DNA from: Desulfofundulus luciae
Lineage (GTDB): Bacteria; Bacillota; Desulfotomaculia; Desulfotomaculales; Desulfovirgulaceae
Direction of reading: 5' to 3'
DNA length: 64,000 bases
NCBI RefSeq assembly: GCF_030813795.1
Contig: NZ_JAUSUX010000014.1
Span: 1-64,000 of the forward strand
Position 1 is the first letter of the stretch. Each line of letters opens with the position of its first letter. Position numbers and translations under genes: made by a program. The notes below the pieces were generated by a model. That model saw nothing but the letters and a program-made list of their open reading frames with translations, made no database searches and had not been told where the DNA came from. This document shows positions 27,441 to 36,488 of the stretch, one piece after another.

Positions 27441-27864
27441 GAGCCAATTGCGATGCTCGGAAGTAGAGATGAATAGGCCGTTTTAGGGCAGTGGCTAAAA
27501 TATTTTACCCCGGCACGGATCAGGATTTATGCGGGTTGCGGGCATGGGCAGGGAGCGTTTTAGCAAAATTGACCCCAAAGAAGAAAAACAAAGGAATAGC
27601 GAAAAAGGGGAAGAAATAAGAAGGGAACCCTCCTTTTCTGGCGAAATCTTTTTTATATCCCCAAAAAAAGAACCAGAGGAGGTTTCCCTTATGGCTATTA
27701 TACCACAACAACGACTTTTTGGGTGGCGGGAAATTGACGAACTGGGAGATTTGGAACGCCTGGTCCTGGTTCTCGAATATCTACCCGACGAGGAACTCAT
27801 GCAAAAGCTGGAGCGAGAACGCGGGCACGGCCGGAACGATTACCCGGTACGGGCGGTCTGGAAC
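27441..27864 (+). mobile_element. IS5-like element, 5' fragment (copy 2)
   Basis: Starts GAGCCAATTGCGATG and includes the leader, the GAGGAGG ribosome site, ATG at 27691 and about 58 transposase codons up to RAVWN, where an inverted IS110 begins (27865). Shows what the intact N-terminus of copy 4 should look like. Confidence 0.88.
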
Positions 27865-28723
27865 CGGCCCATGAGGCTAGATGTGCGTCGCTGGGAAACC
27901 GGCTCATATCAGTGCCAGTTTCCGCCGGAATCTCTTCAGACGAACGCCGCCCTAGCCCGTGGATTTCATCTACCCTCTCCAGGGCCTCCGCAAAAGGGCG
28001 CATCCGCTCCTCAATCTCCTTGTCCAGCCGGGCAATCTCCCGGTCGAGAAAGTCTATGTGCCGTAGCTGGATTTCCAGCATCATGCGCTGGTGAGGCCCT
28101 ATTATGCCCACAAGTGCCTCCACCAGTTGGTCCCGTTTCTTCTTTAAACGGCCACGTGCCAGGCCCGCCAGTTTCTCCGGATCGGTCTCTCCTTTCACTA
28201 GACATTCCAAAATCTCCCGGCCTGTTTTGCCAAGCACATCCGTGGCCACGTCACCCAACTTGATATTGGCCCCTTCGAGCAGCTTCTGGATGCGATTCGC
28301 CTCCCGTGACTGTTCCTCAACCAAGCTGCGACGGTAGCGTACCAGTTCCCTTAATTCCCGCTGCGCACGCGACGGGATAAAACTACCTCGAAGCAACCCA
28401 TGCCGCAAAAGATCGGCGTTCCACTCCGCGTCCTTAACATCCGTCTTCCGTCCCGGTACGTTTTTGATGTCCCGTGCATTAACCACCAGTGGCTGAATCC
28501 CCGTTTCCTCCAAAAGGTTGTAAATAGGCTTCCAATATACGCCAGTGCTCTCCATAGCCACGTGTGTTACGCCTTTCGCTTCCAGCCAGCTTATCATCTC
28601 CAACAACTCTCGTGTCATTGTGCCAAAGGTGCGTGTTTCTTTCCCCTCCGGAGTGATGATACACGCAGTCACGCTCTTCTTGTGCACATCAAGTCCACAA
28701 CAACGCTCGTAAATCACTTGCAT
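27865..28723 (-). pseudogene. IS110-family transposase, C-terminus truncated
   Basis: Minus-strand ATG 28723 starts M-Q-V-I-Y-E-R-C-C-G-L-D-V-H-K-K-S-V, the DEDD N-terminal domain (first D), with VAMESTGVYWKP and [14 protein letters not shown] carrying the other acidic residues, then the coiled coil. It ends in FPSDAHLASWAG at the junction with IS copy 2; the conserved tail after this point is missing, including the serine-bearing Tnp_20 region. Confidence 0.85.
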
Positions 28724-28930
28724 TAGTCCAGTCCCCCTTTACTCCCGGCGCGGCGATAGCTCTAGACGACTCTCCTTCGCGTGCTCTCCTTGCGGAGGCC
28801 ACATTTCGTGGTGCCCCTGCCATCGCCGAGGTCAGACTCCTAGTCGGGCTCACCGGCACCATGGTGAAACGACCTTCTTCAACCGGGTGGTGCACCAGAA
28901 GTTCGCTTCCTAACCATTTTCATCCTTCGT
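28724..28930 (-). ncRNA. IS110 5' noncoding end, candidate bridge RNA region
   Basis: About 200 bases between the IS110 start codon and the edge of the element hold no reading frame but several short dyads. In IS110-group elements this position encodes the structured bridge RNA that pairs target and donor. Assigned by position, not by a structure match. The stretch 28931-29029 shows nothing definite. Confidence 0.4.
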
Positions 28931-29029
28931 GGTGCCGCATATTAGCGGCATGGGGGACTCCCGAGAAAAACGAAAACCGGTTGGCTTTTATCCAACAAAG
29001 AGCTTCAGGATATCAAACATGCCATTGAA

Positions 29030-29222
29030 CCTCTCCCGACTGAAGTCGGAAGATTCCCAGGTCAAGTGACCCGGAAGCTCCCGCTTTCAACCAGGAGTTT
29101 CCCGCTTCATTGATGGAATGCCGTGCCGAACACGGTCTTACATCCACTCAGCGGGCCACAGGACTGCGTTGCCGCAGCCCGGCCCGGTTCAGGGGCGTCT
29201 ACCACTCATCGTGGATACGTCT
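29030..29222 (-). ncRNA. TnpB right end and candidate omega RNA
   Basis: Downstream of tnpB on its own strand. It ends with a hairpin CCGAC/GTCGG (29036-29049) of the kind found at IS200/IS605 right ends. In TnpB systems the guide RNA covers the 3' end of the gene and this region, with the guide made of bases just past the hairpin (here below 29032). Confidence 0.55.
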
Positions 29223-30200
29223 TCAGGCAGCTTTTTTCCGCTGCTTAACTTTTCTTGCCACCGGCCGGACATAGACTACCTTTTCGGGCAGCTTCCGACC
29301 TCTCGTGAACTCCCCGTTCAGGCTCACGTCCAAAATCCCGGAAGCCCCCACAACGTCCCGGTGGATTCCGGTGAAACCACAGTCCTTGTTGCCGCATTTG
29401 TAGACCCGGCCAGACTGCTTCGTGTAACTCGCGCACTTCGGGCAGGTACCGGAAGTGCCGTGCTCTTCTTTTTTCTCCAACTCAATGCCGCGAAGTTTCA
29501 GTTTGTACTCGATCAGTTCTCTCAACCACCCGAACGGCCACTGGCTCATCCGCTGGTTGTGTTTCCTGCCACAGTCCTTCTCCCGCACGCCGGAAGGGTT
29601 GCCGTAGAAGAGCTTCTTCACTTTCCTCTTTTCGCACCAGCGCACCACGATTGCAGAAATCGCGTGCAGTATGTGTTCCATTTGCCGCTCTATCCAGTTC
29701 AGGAATTTATACTTGGCGGCCAGGAGTTTCTTCCTCCGCCGGGAGCCCTTCTCGGTTTTAGAAATGGCCCGCTGAAACTTCCGGAGTTCCTTGTTACGCA
29801 GCCTGGCCAGGGAGCGGAGCAGCCTGCCGCTGATCACCAGCGCCTCTTCGCCGTCAGTCAGGGCCAGCGCGTGGACCTCGCCCGGGTCGGCTGCAGCATA
29901 AACGTCGCCCTGGACTTCGGGCAGGGCCGGTCTCTCTACCGTCACGTGCAGCCAGTACCCGTTGCGGTGCCAGACAAGCTGGACCTGGTGAATAACAGCG
30001 TCTTTTAAGTGTTCCGGGAGTTCCAGCTCCAGCGACTTCACCCCGCGCCTGTTGGAGAGCTTCAAGTAGGTCCCCCTGTGCTTTATGGCCGCTTTCTTCC
30101 AGGTGACCGTGAAGAAGTATTTCTTGCGGTAGGGGTATCTCCAGTCGGTGTGGCCTTTTTCTCTCAACTCCCTGGTCCTTTCCCACGCTTCGTAGTACAT
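29223..30200 (-). CDS. tnpB: TnpB-family RNA-guided nuclease, N-terminus shortened
   Basis: RuvC-type catalytic residues are all visible: D in YAAADPGEVH, E in LEKKEEHGTSGTCPKC, D in HRDVVGASGI, with a CxxC...CxxxxC zinc finger between the last two. The frame is open upstream without start codon to a stop near 30284 (LLHSQSVQAVASM), matching the family; the first about 60 residues (start of the WED part) are missing. No tnpA nearby. So catalytic core intact, RNA/DNA-binding N-terminus probably damaged. Confidence 0.85.
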   Translation of the reverse strand: MYYEAWERTRELREKGHTDWRYPYRKKYFFTVTWKKAAIKHRGTYLKLSNRRGVKSLELELPEHLKDAVIHQVQLVWHRNGYWLHVTVERPALPEVQGDVYAAADPGEVHALALTDGEEALVISGRLLRSLARLRNKELRKFQRAISKTEKGSRRRKKLLAAKYKFLNWIERQMEHILHAISAIVVRWCEKRKVKKLFYGNPSGVREKDCGRKHNQRMSQWPFGWLRELIEYKLKLRGIELEKKEEHGTSGTCPKCASYTKQSGRVYKCGNKDCGFTGIHRDVVGASGILDVSLNGEFTRGRKLPEKVVYVRPVARKVKQRKKAA

Positions 30201-30243
30201 GCTGGCTACGGCCTGAACAGACTGGGAGTGGAGCAGGTCGATT

Positions 30244-32739
30244 TTGAAGGCAGCGAAGATAACTGCCGTAAATGGTTACACTAACCATGATAAGCTTACG
30301 GACGAGACATTGAAGGAAGCAATAACCCGCGGGCTGAAGGAGGGTCTTTTAAAGATTCCCGAATCCGATGCCGGAGGCGCATTTGACCCTTCGTGGTCGA
30401 TGCGGGAGTATTTGAAGGCCAACGCCCGGGTCCTTTCGGAACGGATTAAAATCGTCCGCCCAAGGCACGACCCGGAGACAGACAGGCTCCACCCGGCCAT
30501 AGGCCGGATGGAGAGGATACCGTTCCCGGCGCAGGCCCACGTCATCCAGGGGCTGGTCAACACCCTGGAAGAGCAGGACATGGCCGTGGCCTGCGGTGAC
30601 ATGGGCACGGGGAAGTCCATAATAGCCCTGGGCGTGTGCAACGTACTCTATGAGAAAAAGAAAGGACCCATGACCGTCCTCCTGTGTGCTCCTGGAGTGA
30701 CGATACCCAAGTGGGAGAAGAAGGAGATTGCCGAAACGCTTCCCGACGCGAAAGTGCTCGTAATCAGGAGCACGGAGGACGCGGCGAGGTATATCCGTAT
30801 GGTCAGGGAAGGTCACAGACCTGAAGGGCTGGAATTCGTCCTGGTCGGCCTGGACAGGGCGAAACTGGGACCCGAGCCCTGGTTTTCGGGGATATGGAAG
30901 AGGGTCAGGGGGACGGAAGAATATGCCTGGCACTGCCCCGACTGCGGAAACCCGATTGAAAACGTCTATATTAAAGCAAGAGAAGGCGAACGGCCCTTTT
31001 TAACCTGGAAAGATCTCGCCTGTGGAAAGCCTCCGAAAGAGCGCAGAAATCTCCAGCCCAACGGGCTTCCGGAAGGGTTCATCCCCAAATGGAAGCTTCC
31101 CTCCAAGCACAGGAAATGTCCCTCCTGCGGAACTCCACTCTGGAGGCCCGCCCTGAAGTCCAGGAATGAAACCCCCAACAGGCCCCGCTGGTTCGTGAGC
31201 TTCATCCTGAAGAAGCTGAAGAAGCACTTCGACCTGTTCATCATGGACGAGGTGCACCAGACGAAGGCCCGCGACTCCGGCAGGGGCGACGCCTTCGCCC
31301 AGATGTTAAAGTCAGCGAAGAAGACCCTGTGCCTGACGGGGACCCTGATCAACGGGATGTCCTCCAGCATAAAAGAACTGCTCTGGAGGACCGACCCGAG
31401 ATCCCTCATCAGGGAGGGGTTCAATCACAAGACCAGTGCCGTGGCCTGGGCAAAAAAGTACGGCGTCCTGGAGAAAGTCATCCGTTCGTCCGACGAGGAC
31501 GAAGGGATAGTCACCAGACGCAAAAAGTCCGGCGACCAGGCCAGGGAGAAACCCGGCATAGCCCCGGAGCTGGTGGTGAACCACCTCCTCCACCGGGCGG
31601 CTTTCCTCGAACTGGGCGACCTGGAACTCCCCCTGGTGGAGCTGAAAGAAATCCCCGTGTTCGTGGAGATGGACCCCGAGCATATGGAAAAGTACAAGGA
31701 ATTCCACCAGGAACTCTACAACCTCTGCATGAGCGCCTACATGAGCGGTTCGCCCGGGGCGTTCGCAAAATTTATCCCTGCAGCGATAAATTATGCCGAC
31801 CGCCCCGACCTGGGCGCGGAGGTTGCCGTGAAAGACAGGGGCAAAAAAGTTCTGGGCATGGTGTACGCCCCGGCTTTCCCGGACGACTATTACCACGCCA
31901 AAGAGAGGGAACTGGTCTGCCTGGTCCGGGAGAACCTGGCGGAAGACCGGGGTGTGGTGATTTACTGCAACTACACCGACTCCTACGGGGTGCGCCACCG
32001 CTTGAAAGAAGTCCTGGAAGCTCACGGGATAGAGGCCCACGTCCTGGAGAGCCACGTTTCGCCCGAAAAGCGGGTGGAGTGGCTGGCCCAGAAGGAGGAA
32101 GAAGGGGTCAAAGTTATAATCTGCAACATGCGCCTGGTGGAAGTGGGTCTGGATTTACTTCCCTGGCCCACGATTATTTTCTACCAGATGAACTACGACA
32201 TAAACACCGTCCGCCAGGCGTCCAGGAGGGCCTGGAGGATAGGTCAGACCCGGGAGTGCCGGGTATATTATTTAGTCTACGAAGGTACTCAGCAGGCCGC
32301 GCAGTTTGAGTACTGCATGGTCAAACGTGCCCACGCCATGCTTGCCGAGGGGAGGATTGACCGCTCGGAGCTGGCGAAGTTCGGGCGCGACCTGACCTCA
32401 TCCCTGGCGGCGGACATCGCCGACTGTCTTGCTGGTGAAGAAGCCGCCGAGAAATGGAAGGAACTGGCCGAAAAGGACCTGGACGAAAAGCTGGAACTGG
32501 TGGAAGAATCGAAGTTCCTGGAGATTCTCGCTAAAACGCAGAAGAAGCTGGCCAGGAAGACTCTCGAACTCTGCGGCCTGCCGGTGGACGAAATCGAAGA
32601 AACAGAAGAAGTCAAGCGGCCGACCATCCTGGAGCTGGCGGCGTTCCTTCCGAAGCGCCGGAAGAAGCGCGCACCGAAAGCTCCGAAAGGGTACAGGCAG
32701 CTCAGTCTGGAGGACTTATTGTTCGGGGCGGGTATGTAA
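30244..32739 (+). CDS. SNF2-type DEAD/DEAH helicase, phage-like
   Basis: 831 residues. Walker A GDMGTGKS near residue 120, DEVH box (FIMDEVHQTKARD), SAT-like LTGTLINGM, two CxxC zinc fingers between them (CPDCGNP...CPSCGTP), and a C-terminal helicase half ending in RQASRRAWRIGQ, the SNF2 motif VI. TTG start at 30244 with GGAG ahead is the best in-frame start; the 5' end abuts the tnpB remnant, so some N-terminal residues may be lost. Phage-type helicases of this form act in replication or defence. Confidence 0.85.
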   Translation: MKAAKITAVNGYTNHDKLTDETLKEAITRGLKEGLLKIPESDAGGAFDPSWSMREYLKANARVLSERIKIVRPRHDPETDRLHPAIGRMERIPFPAQAHVIQGLVNTLEEQDMAVACGDMGTGKSIIALGVCNVLYEKKKGPMTVLLCAPGVTIPKWEKKEIAETLPDAKVLVIRSTEDAARYIRMVREGHRPEGLEFVLVGLDRAKLGPEPWFSGIWKRVRGTEEYAWHCPDCGNPIENVYIKAREGERPFLTWKDLACGKPPKERRNLQPNGLPEGFIPKWKLPSKHRKCPSCGTPLWRPALKSRNETPNRPRWFVSFILKKLKKHFDLFIMDEVHQTKARDSGRGDAFAQMLKSAKKTLCLTGTLINGMSSSIKELLWRTDPRSLIREGFNHKTSAVAWAKKYGVLEKVIRSSDEDEGIVTRRKKSGDQAREKPGIAPELVVNHLLHRAAFLELGDLELPLVELKEIPVFVEMDPEHMEKYKEFHQELYNLCMSAYMSGSPGAFAKFIPAAINYADRPDLGAEVAVKDRGKKVLGMVYAPAFPDDYYHAKERELVCLVRENLAEDRGVVIYCNYTDSYGVRHRLKEVLEAHGIEAHVLESHVSPEKRVEWLAQKEEEGVKVIICNMRLVEVGLDLLPWPTIIFYQMNYDINTVRQASRRAWRIGQTRECRVYYLVYEGTQQAAQFEYCMVKRAHAMLAEGRIDRSELAKFGRDLTSSLAADIADCLAGEEAAEKWKELAEKDLDEKLELVEESKFLEILAKTQKKLARKTLELCGLPVDEIEETEEVKRPTILELAAFLPKRRKKRAPKAPKGYRQLSLEDLLFGAGM

Positions 32740-32799
32740 CCCGCCCCTTTTTCTAGAATTTTAATAAACACGTGAAGGGCATTCAACTAACTAGGAAAG

Positions 32800-33146
32800 G
32801 TCATAGACCCCACGCCTAAAGGCGGGGGCTTGGCCGGAGGCAACTCCCGTCAGGTCTCCACTTTAGGCGGAAAGCTGCTCTCCGGGGCAGCGCTATGACC
32901 CGCCTCAGTGTGGGAGCCTGCGGACCAGGCGGTTGAACCACGCTACGTTAAGGGGGCCAACACACCCTGGGATGCTTCTCCAGTCCCATGCCCTGTGGCG
33001 CGGCATTAAACAGCGAGCGGGGGTGTCAGCGAGCAGTGTGCCGCGCGCAAAAAACCTCCTTAACATTGGCCAGGAGAGACGCCCGGGCTGGTCCGGCCCG
33101 GGCGCGTCACAAGCCCCGTAAGGGGTCTCCGAAAGGGGAAGGTTTT
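32800..33146 (+). ncRNA. candidate IscB omega RNA region
   Basis: About 350 bases directly ahead of iscB without a convincing gene, rich in strong stems: CCCACGCC-TAAA-GGCGGGGG at 32809-32828, and a long GC hairpin around GCCCGGGC...GCCCGGGC near 33079-33106. In IscB systems the guide RNA is encoded here, with the guide at its 5' end next to the element's left end (just before about 32806). Confidence 0.65.
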
Positions 33147-34652
33147 ATGGTATTTGTACTGGATAAACACAAGAAACCGTTAATGCCCTGCACGGAGAAG
33201 CGAGCCAGGTTGTTGCTGGAGCGCGGCAGGGAGGTAGTCCACAGGATGTCCCCGTTTACCATCCGGCTCAAAGACCGGACAGCGGAAGAAAGCAGGTTCC
33301 AGCCGCTGCGGCTGAAACTTGATCCGGGGAGCAGGACCACCGGATTCGCTGTTCTCCGGGAAGATACTCCTAACAGATCTGAGGTTATCTTGCTGGGGGA
33401 GATCCACCACAAACCAAGTATCAAGGACGGACTGGACGCCCGGAGGAACCAGCGTCGCAGCCGGCGGAACCGGAAAACACGGTACCGCGAGCCGCGGTTC
33501 AACAACCGGCACCCGGAGAAATGCGCAGTCTGCGGTAAAAATGCGCAGCACGGCAGCCGGTACTGCCGGCCGTGCGAGAAGGCAAAGAACTTTGTCGACA
33601 ACGGTCACCGGGAGGGACGGCTGGTACCGTCGTTGGAGGCCCGGGTAACCCAAACATTAAGCGTGGTCGATAAGTTGACCAGATGGTTGCCCATAACGGC
33701 CATCTCCACTGAGCACGTTAAATTCGACACGCAGCTGATGCAGAACCCGGACATATCTGGCGTGGAATACCAGCAAGGAGAACTTTTTGGCTACGAAGTC
33801 CGGGAGTACCTGCTGGAGAAGTGGGGACGAAAGTGCGCCTACTGCGGCAAAGAAGGAATACCTTTGGAAGTGGAACACGTCGTACCCCGGAACCCGAAAC
33901 GCGGGCCGAAGGGTACCGACCGCATCAGTAATTTAACGCTGGCCTGTGAGGAATGTAATAAGGCAAAAGGTAACCTTCAGCCGGAAGAATGGCTGGAAAA
34001 ATTAAAGCAATCCAAGCGGAAACTTGATCAGGTTCGGACGGAAAATCTACCCAAAATATTGAGGAAGCTCAAGGAGCCGCTGCGGGATGCAGCACTGGTA
34101 AACGCTACCCGGTGGGCGCTGTACAACCGGCTCAAGAAAACTGGCCTGTCGGTAGAATGCGGCACCGGGGCGCGCACCAAATACAATCGTCTTAAGATGG
34201 ACCTGCCCAAGACCCATTATTACGACGCCTGCTGCGTGGGCGAGAGCACACCCGAGAACCTCGCAATCAACCAGGAGTACGTCCAGGTTTGGGCGGCCCT
34301 CGGGCGGGGGACCCGGAAAATGTGCAATACCGACAAGTACGGTTTCCCAGTGAGTCACCGGGCCAGACAGAAAATGTATTTCGGTTTTACGACCGGCGAC
34401 CTGGTGGCGGCCGAGGTACCCGAGGGTAAGTACGCCGGTCGTTGGGTAGGCCGGGTGGCCGTACGCGCCAGCGGGTACTTCGACATCAAGGACGGTTCCG
34501 GACACCGTGTCTGCCAGGGCGTATCGCACAGGTACATGAAGCTTTTGCAGCGTGCCGACGGGTGGCAGTACGAAAAAATTCGGGTAGAGAAGGGAGGTAG
34601 TGGCGGCGCCTCCTTCCCAGGCGTAAACGCCGGGGCTTCCGGCGCCGCATAA
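33147..34652 (+). CDS. iscB: IscB RNA-guided nuclease
   Basis: 501 residues from ATG 33147 (GAAAGGGGAAGG ahead). PLMP domain at the start (VFVLDKHKKPLMPCTEKRAR), RuvC-I LKLDPGSRTTGFAVL with Asp, an Arg-rich bridge helix (ARRNQRRSRRNRKTRYREPR), RuvC-II Glu in ISTEHVKFD, an inserted HNH domain (CAYCGKEGIPLEVEHVVP...CEECNKAKG) and RuvC-III HYYDACCVG. All catalytic residues are present. IscB is the ancestor family of Cas9. Looks intact; RNA partner likely upstream. Confidence 0.93.
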   Translation: MVFVLDKHKKPLMPCTEKRARLLLERGREVVHRMSPFTIRLKDRTAEESRFQPLRLKLDPGSRTTGFAVLREDTPNRSEVILLGEIHHKPSIKDGLDARRNQRRSRRNRKTRYREPRFNNRHPEKCAVCGKNAQHGSRYCRPCEKAKNFVDNGHREGRLVPSLEARVTQTLSVVDKLTRWLPITAISTEHVKFDTQLMQNPDISGVEYQQGELFGYEVREYLLEKWGRKCAYCGKEGIPLEVEHVVPRNPKRGPKGTDRISNLTLACEECNKAKGNLQPEEWLEKLKQSKRKLDQVRTENLPKILRKLKEPLRDAALVNATRWALYNRLKKTGLSVECGTGARTKYNRLKMDLPKTHYYDACCVGESTPENLAINQEYVQVWAALGRGTRKMCNTDKYGFPVSHRARQKMYFGFTTGDLVAAEVPEGKYAGRWVGRVAVRASGYFDIKDGSGHRVCQGVSHRYMKLLQRADGWQYEKIRVEKGGSGGASFPGVNAGASGAA

Positions 34653-34667
34653 ATTTGGTGAAAAACA

Positions 34668-35372
34668 ATGTTGTCAGAAAAATCTCCAAAAGTCCGGTTA
34701 ATTTCGGATTTCCACGATTATTACGACCATTGGTTCGATAGTTGCGGAGCGGACTTTATCTTTGAGCGCCGTTCCACCGGCGGGATGAGCCGGCCCCAAA
34801 TACTGGCTTACCTGCAGTCTTTGGGGCTGCAAGTCCCCTTTTTTGGGCGTATGCGTGACGTTTACAAATATACGCTGCGCGGGTTCGAGGAAATTCCCCG
34901 CTCCGACACCATCTTTGCCATGGTCGTTCATCTTAATGAAAAGGCCCACCGTGGGGAAGGCAAGGTTATGCTTTCCCTGCGCGATGCCCTGGAGAAGTAT
35001 CCTGATTGTTTTGCCGTCCAATACATCCCGGCTCTGCCGTCCGGTCTTGGACTGACCTGGCGGTATCTCCAAATTGGGGACAAGATATTTTGGCTGGAAT
35101 ATTTTAGTCGCAACGACTGGCGGTCCAACTGCGGCGACGTCGAAGTCCGGGTCTTGTCCCGGGAGAGGGACAGTTACAACCACAAAATAAGGTACCCGCT
35201 GTACGCCGTGGACTTCATCCCGGCTGCCGGCAAGCTGTACGCTATCGACTTTAACATTGCGCCGGGCATAAAGGGTACCGGCGTGGAAGAACTTCTGCCG
35301 GCCCGGGAAGCGGCGGAAGCAATCAAAAAAGCAGTAATTCTGTTTGCTAACCAGAAGGAGGCGAGCAATTAA
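34668..35372 (+). CDS. hypothetical, ATP-grasp-like C-terminus
   Basis: 234 residues, begins M-L-S-E-K-S-P-K-V-R-L. N-terminal about 80 residues include two-strand/helix elements; the C-terminal YAVDFIP...LYAIDFNIAPGIKGTGVEEL resembles the metal-binding loop of ATP-grasp ligases. Family not firmly recognised. Two bases separate it from the radical SAM gene, so the two are probably one operon. Confidence 0.75.
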   Translation: MLSEKSPKVRLISDFHDYYDHWFDSCGADFIFERRSTGGMSRPQILAYLQSLGLQVPFFGRMRDVYKYTLRGFEEIPRSDTIFAMVVHLNEKAHRGEGKVMLSLRDALEKYPDCFAVQYIPALPSGLGLTWRYLQIGDKIFWLEYFSRNDWRSNCGDVEVRVLSRERDSYNHKIRYPLYAVDFIPAAGKLYAIDFNIAPGIKGTGVEELLPAREAAEAIKKAVILFANQKEASN

Positions 35373-35374
35373 TT

Positions 35375-36238
35375 ATGTCTAAGGTTACCTATGTTGATGG
35401 CGTAAAAGTTGTTTACAGCCCCGGTGTTTCCGAAGAAGAGGCCCGGACGCTGGTGCAGGAGGAAATCGCCCGTTTCAGCCAGGCGGGGAAACGTCTGTCA
35501 AAAGTGGAAATTGACATCGACGGAGAAGATTATGTAATCAAATCCTGGGAAGTTTCCCCGATCCGCCGTATCCGGCGCATAACTGGCTACCTTGCCGAGA
35601 CAGACAGCTGGAACTCGGCCAAGCTGGCAGAATTGCGGGACCGGGTAATCCACCACAACCTTGCCGCCCTGGGTCGCCTAGCCGCCAGGGAGACCGGTAT
35701 TAAGCTCCGGTTGAACGGCCTGGTATACGAATCAGTCGTTGACGGCCCCGGCCTGCGTGACGTGCTTTTCGTCCAGGGTTGCCCGCACCGGTGCGCTGGT
35801 TGCCAGAACCCCGGTTCGTGGGATTTCGATGGCGGCACCCTGGTTGACGTGGCGGACGTGCTGGCGTCCCTGCCGTCAAGCCCGTTGATTACGGGCGTCA
35901 CCTTTTCCGGCGGAGAACCCTTTTGCCAGGCATCAACCCTGGTGGAGGTAGCCCGGCAGGTAAGATCCAGAGGGCTCGACTTATGGGTTTACACGGGTTA
36001 CACCTGGGAGGAACTCCTGGCTCACCCGGACCCGGCGGTGAAACGGCTGCTTGTCCTTGCCGACGTGGTAATAGACGGGCGGTTCGTACAGGCGGAAGCG
36101 GACCTGTCCCTGCCCTTCCGGGGCAGCCGGAACCAGCGGCTCATTGACGTGAGAAAGTCCTTTGAAACTGGTAAGGTAGTTTTATGGGAACAGAAGAGCT
36201 GCGCGGCGGAAATACCGCCGAGGCGGGTTGCGGTTTAA
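35375..36238 (+). CDS. NrdG-like radical SAM protein with NrdD-tail-like N-terminal domain
   Basis: 287 residues. The C-terminal about 170 match anaerobic ribonucleotide reductase activase: VDGPGLRDVLFVQGC, then CPHRCAGC (CxxxCxxC cluster), TFSGGEPFCQA and DGRFVQ. The first about 115 residues contain RITGYL...WNSAKLAELRDR, which resembles the very end of NrdD, the partner reductase, but there is no NrdD in the window. It may activate the host NrdD or a different glycyl-radical enzyme. Confidence 0.85.
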   Translation: MSKVTYVDGVKVVYSPGVSEEEARTLVQEEIARFSQAGKRLSKVEIDIDGEDYVIKSWEVSPIRRIRRITGYLAETDSWNSAKLAELRDRVIHHNLAALGRLAARETGIKLRLNGLVYESVVDGPGLRDVLFVQGCPHRCAGCQNPGSWDFDGGTLVDVADVLASLPSSPLITGVTFSGGEPFCQASTLVEVARQVRSRGLDLWVYTGYTWEELLAHPDPAVKRLLVLADVVIDGRFVQAEADLSLPFRGSRNQRLIDVRKSFETGKVVLWEQKSCAAEIPPRRVAV

Positions 36239-36239
36239 G

Positions 36240-36272
36240 GCACGGGTTCAGTCCCGTGCTTTTTTGTTTTTT
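36240..36272 (+). terminator. terminator after radical SAM gene
   Basis: GCACGGG (36240-36246) pairs with CCCGTGC (36253-36259), then TTTTTTG and more T. Confidence 0.88.
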
Positions 36273-36323
36273 TCAGCATAGGACATCCCGGCAGTCCTGT
36301 AGAAATTTAGGGGAGGTGCAGGG

Positions 36324-36488
36324 ATGAAAAAGACGAAAAAGAAAAAGGGAACCGAAAATTATTCGGTTAAGGTAGTCTTTACCGGTACTGAAGAAGAGAG
36401 CCGGAAGGTCCTTGCTGAAGCCCGCCAGTATGCTTTCGCAAAAATACTTGAAAAAATCCGCCGTGAGAGAGGCGAGTATACGTGCTAG
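36324..36488 (+). CDS. small basic protein coupled to integrase, 54 aa
   Basis: ATG 36324 behind GGGGAGGTG. Lys-rich start (KKTKKKKGTENY), then SVKVVFTGTEEESRKVLAEA and a basic helix. It overlaps the recombinase start by seven bases (GTGCTAG), so the two are translationally coupled. A partner or directionality factor for the integrase is possible from position only. Confidence 0.65.
   Translation: MKKTKKKKGTENYSVKVVFTGTEEESRKVLAEARQYAFAKILEKIRRERGEYTC

Noticed and set aside
31312-32309. Long frames of both strands (247 and 326 residues) within the helicase
   Set aside because: Low-complexity Gly/Pro/Arg or Val/His composition typical of shadow frames; the helicase motifs on the plus strand are continuous.
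32740-33146. CRISPR array
   Set aside because: The region before iscB has stems but no regularly spaced direct repeats; no array was found anywhere in the window.
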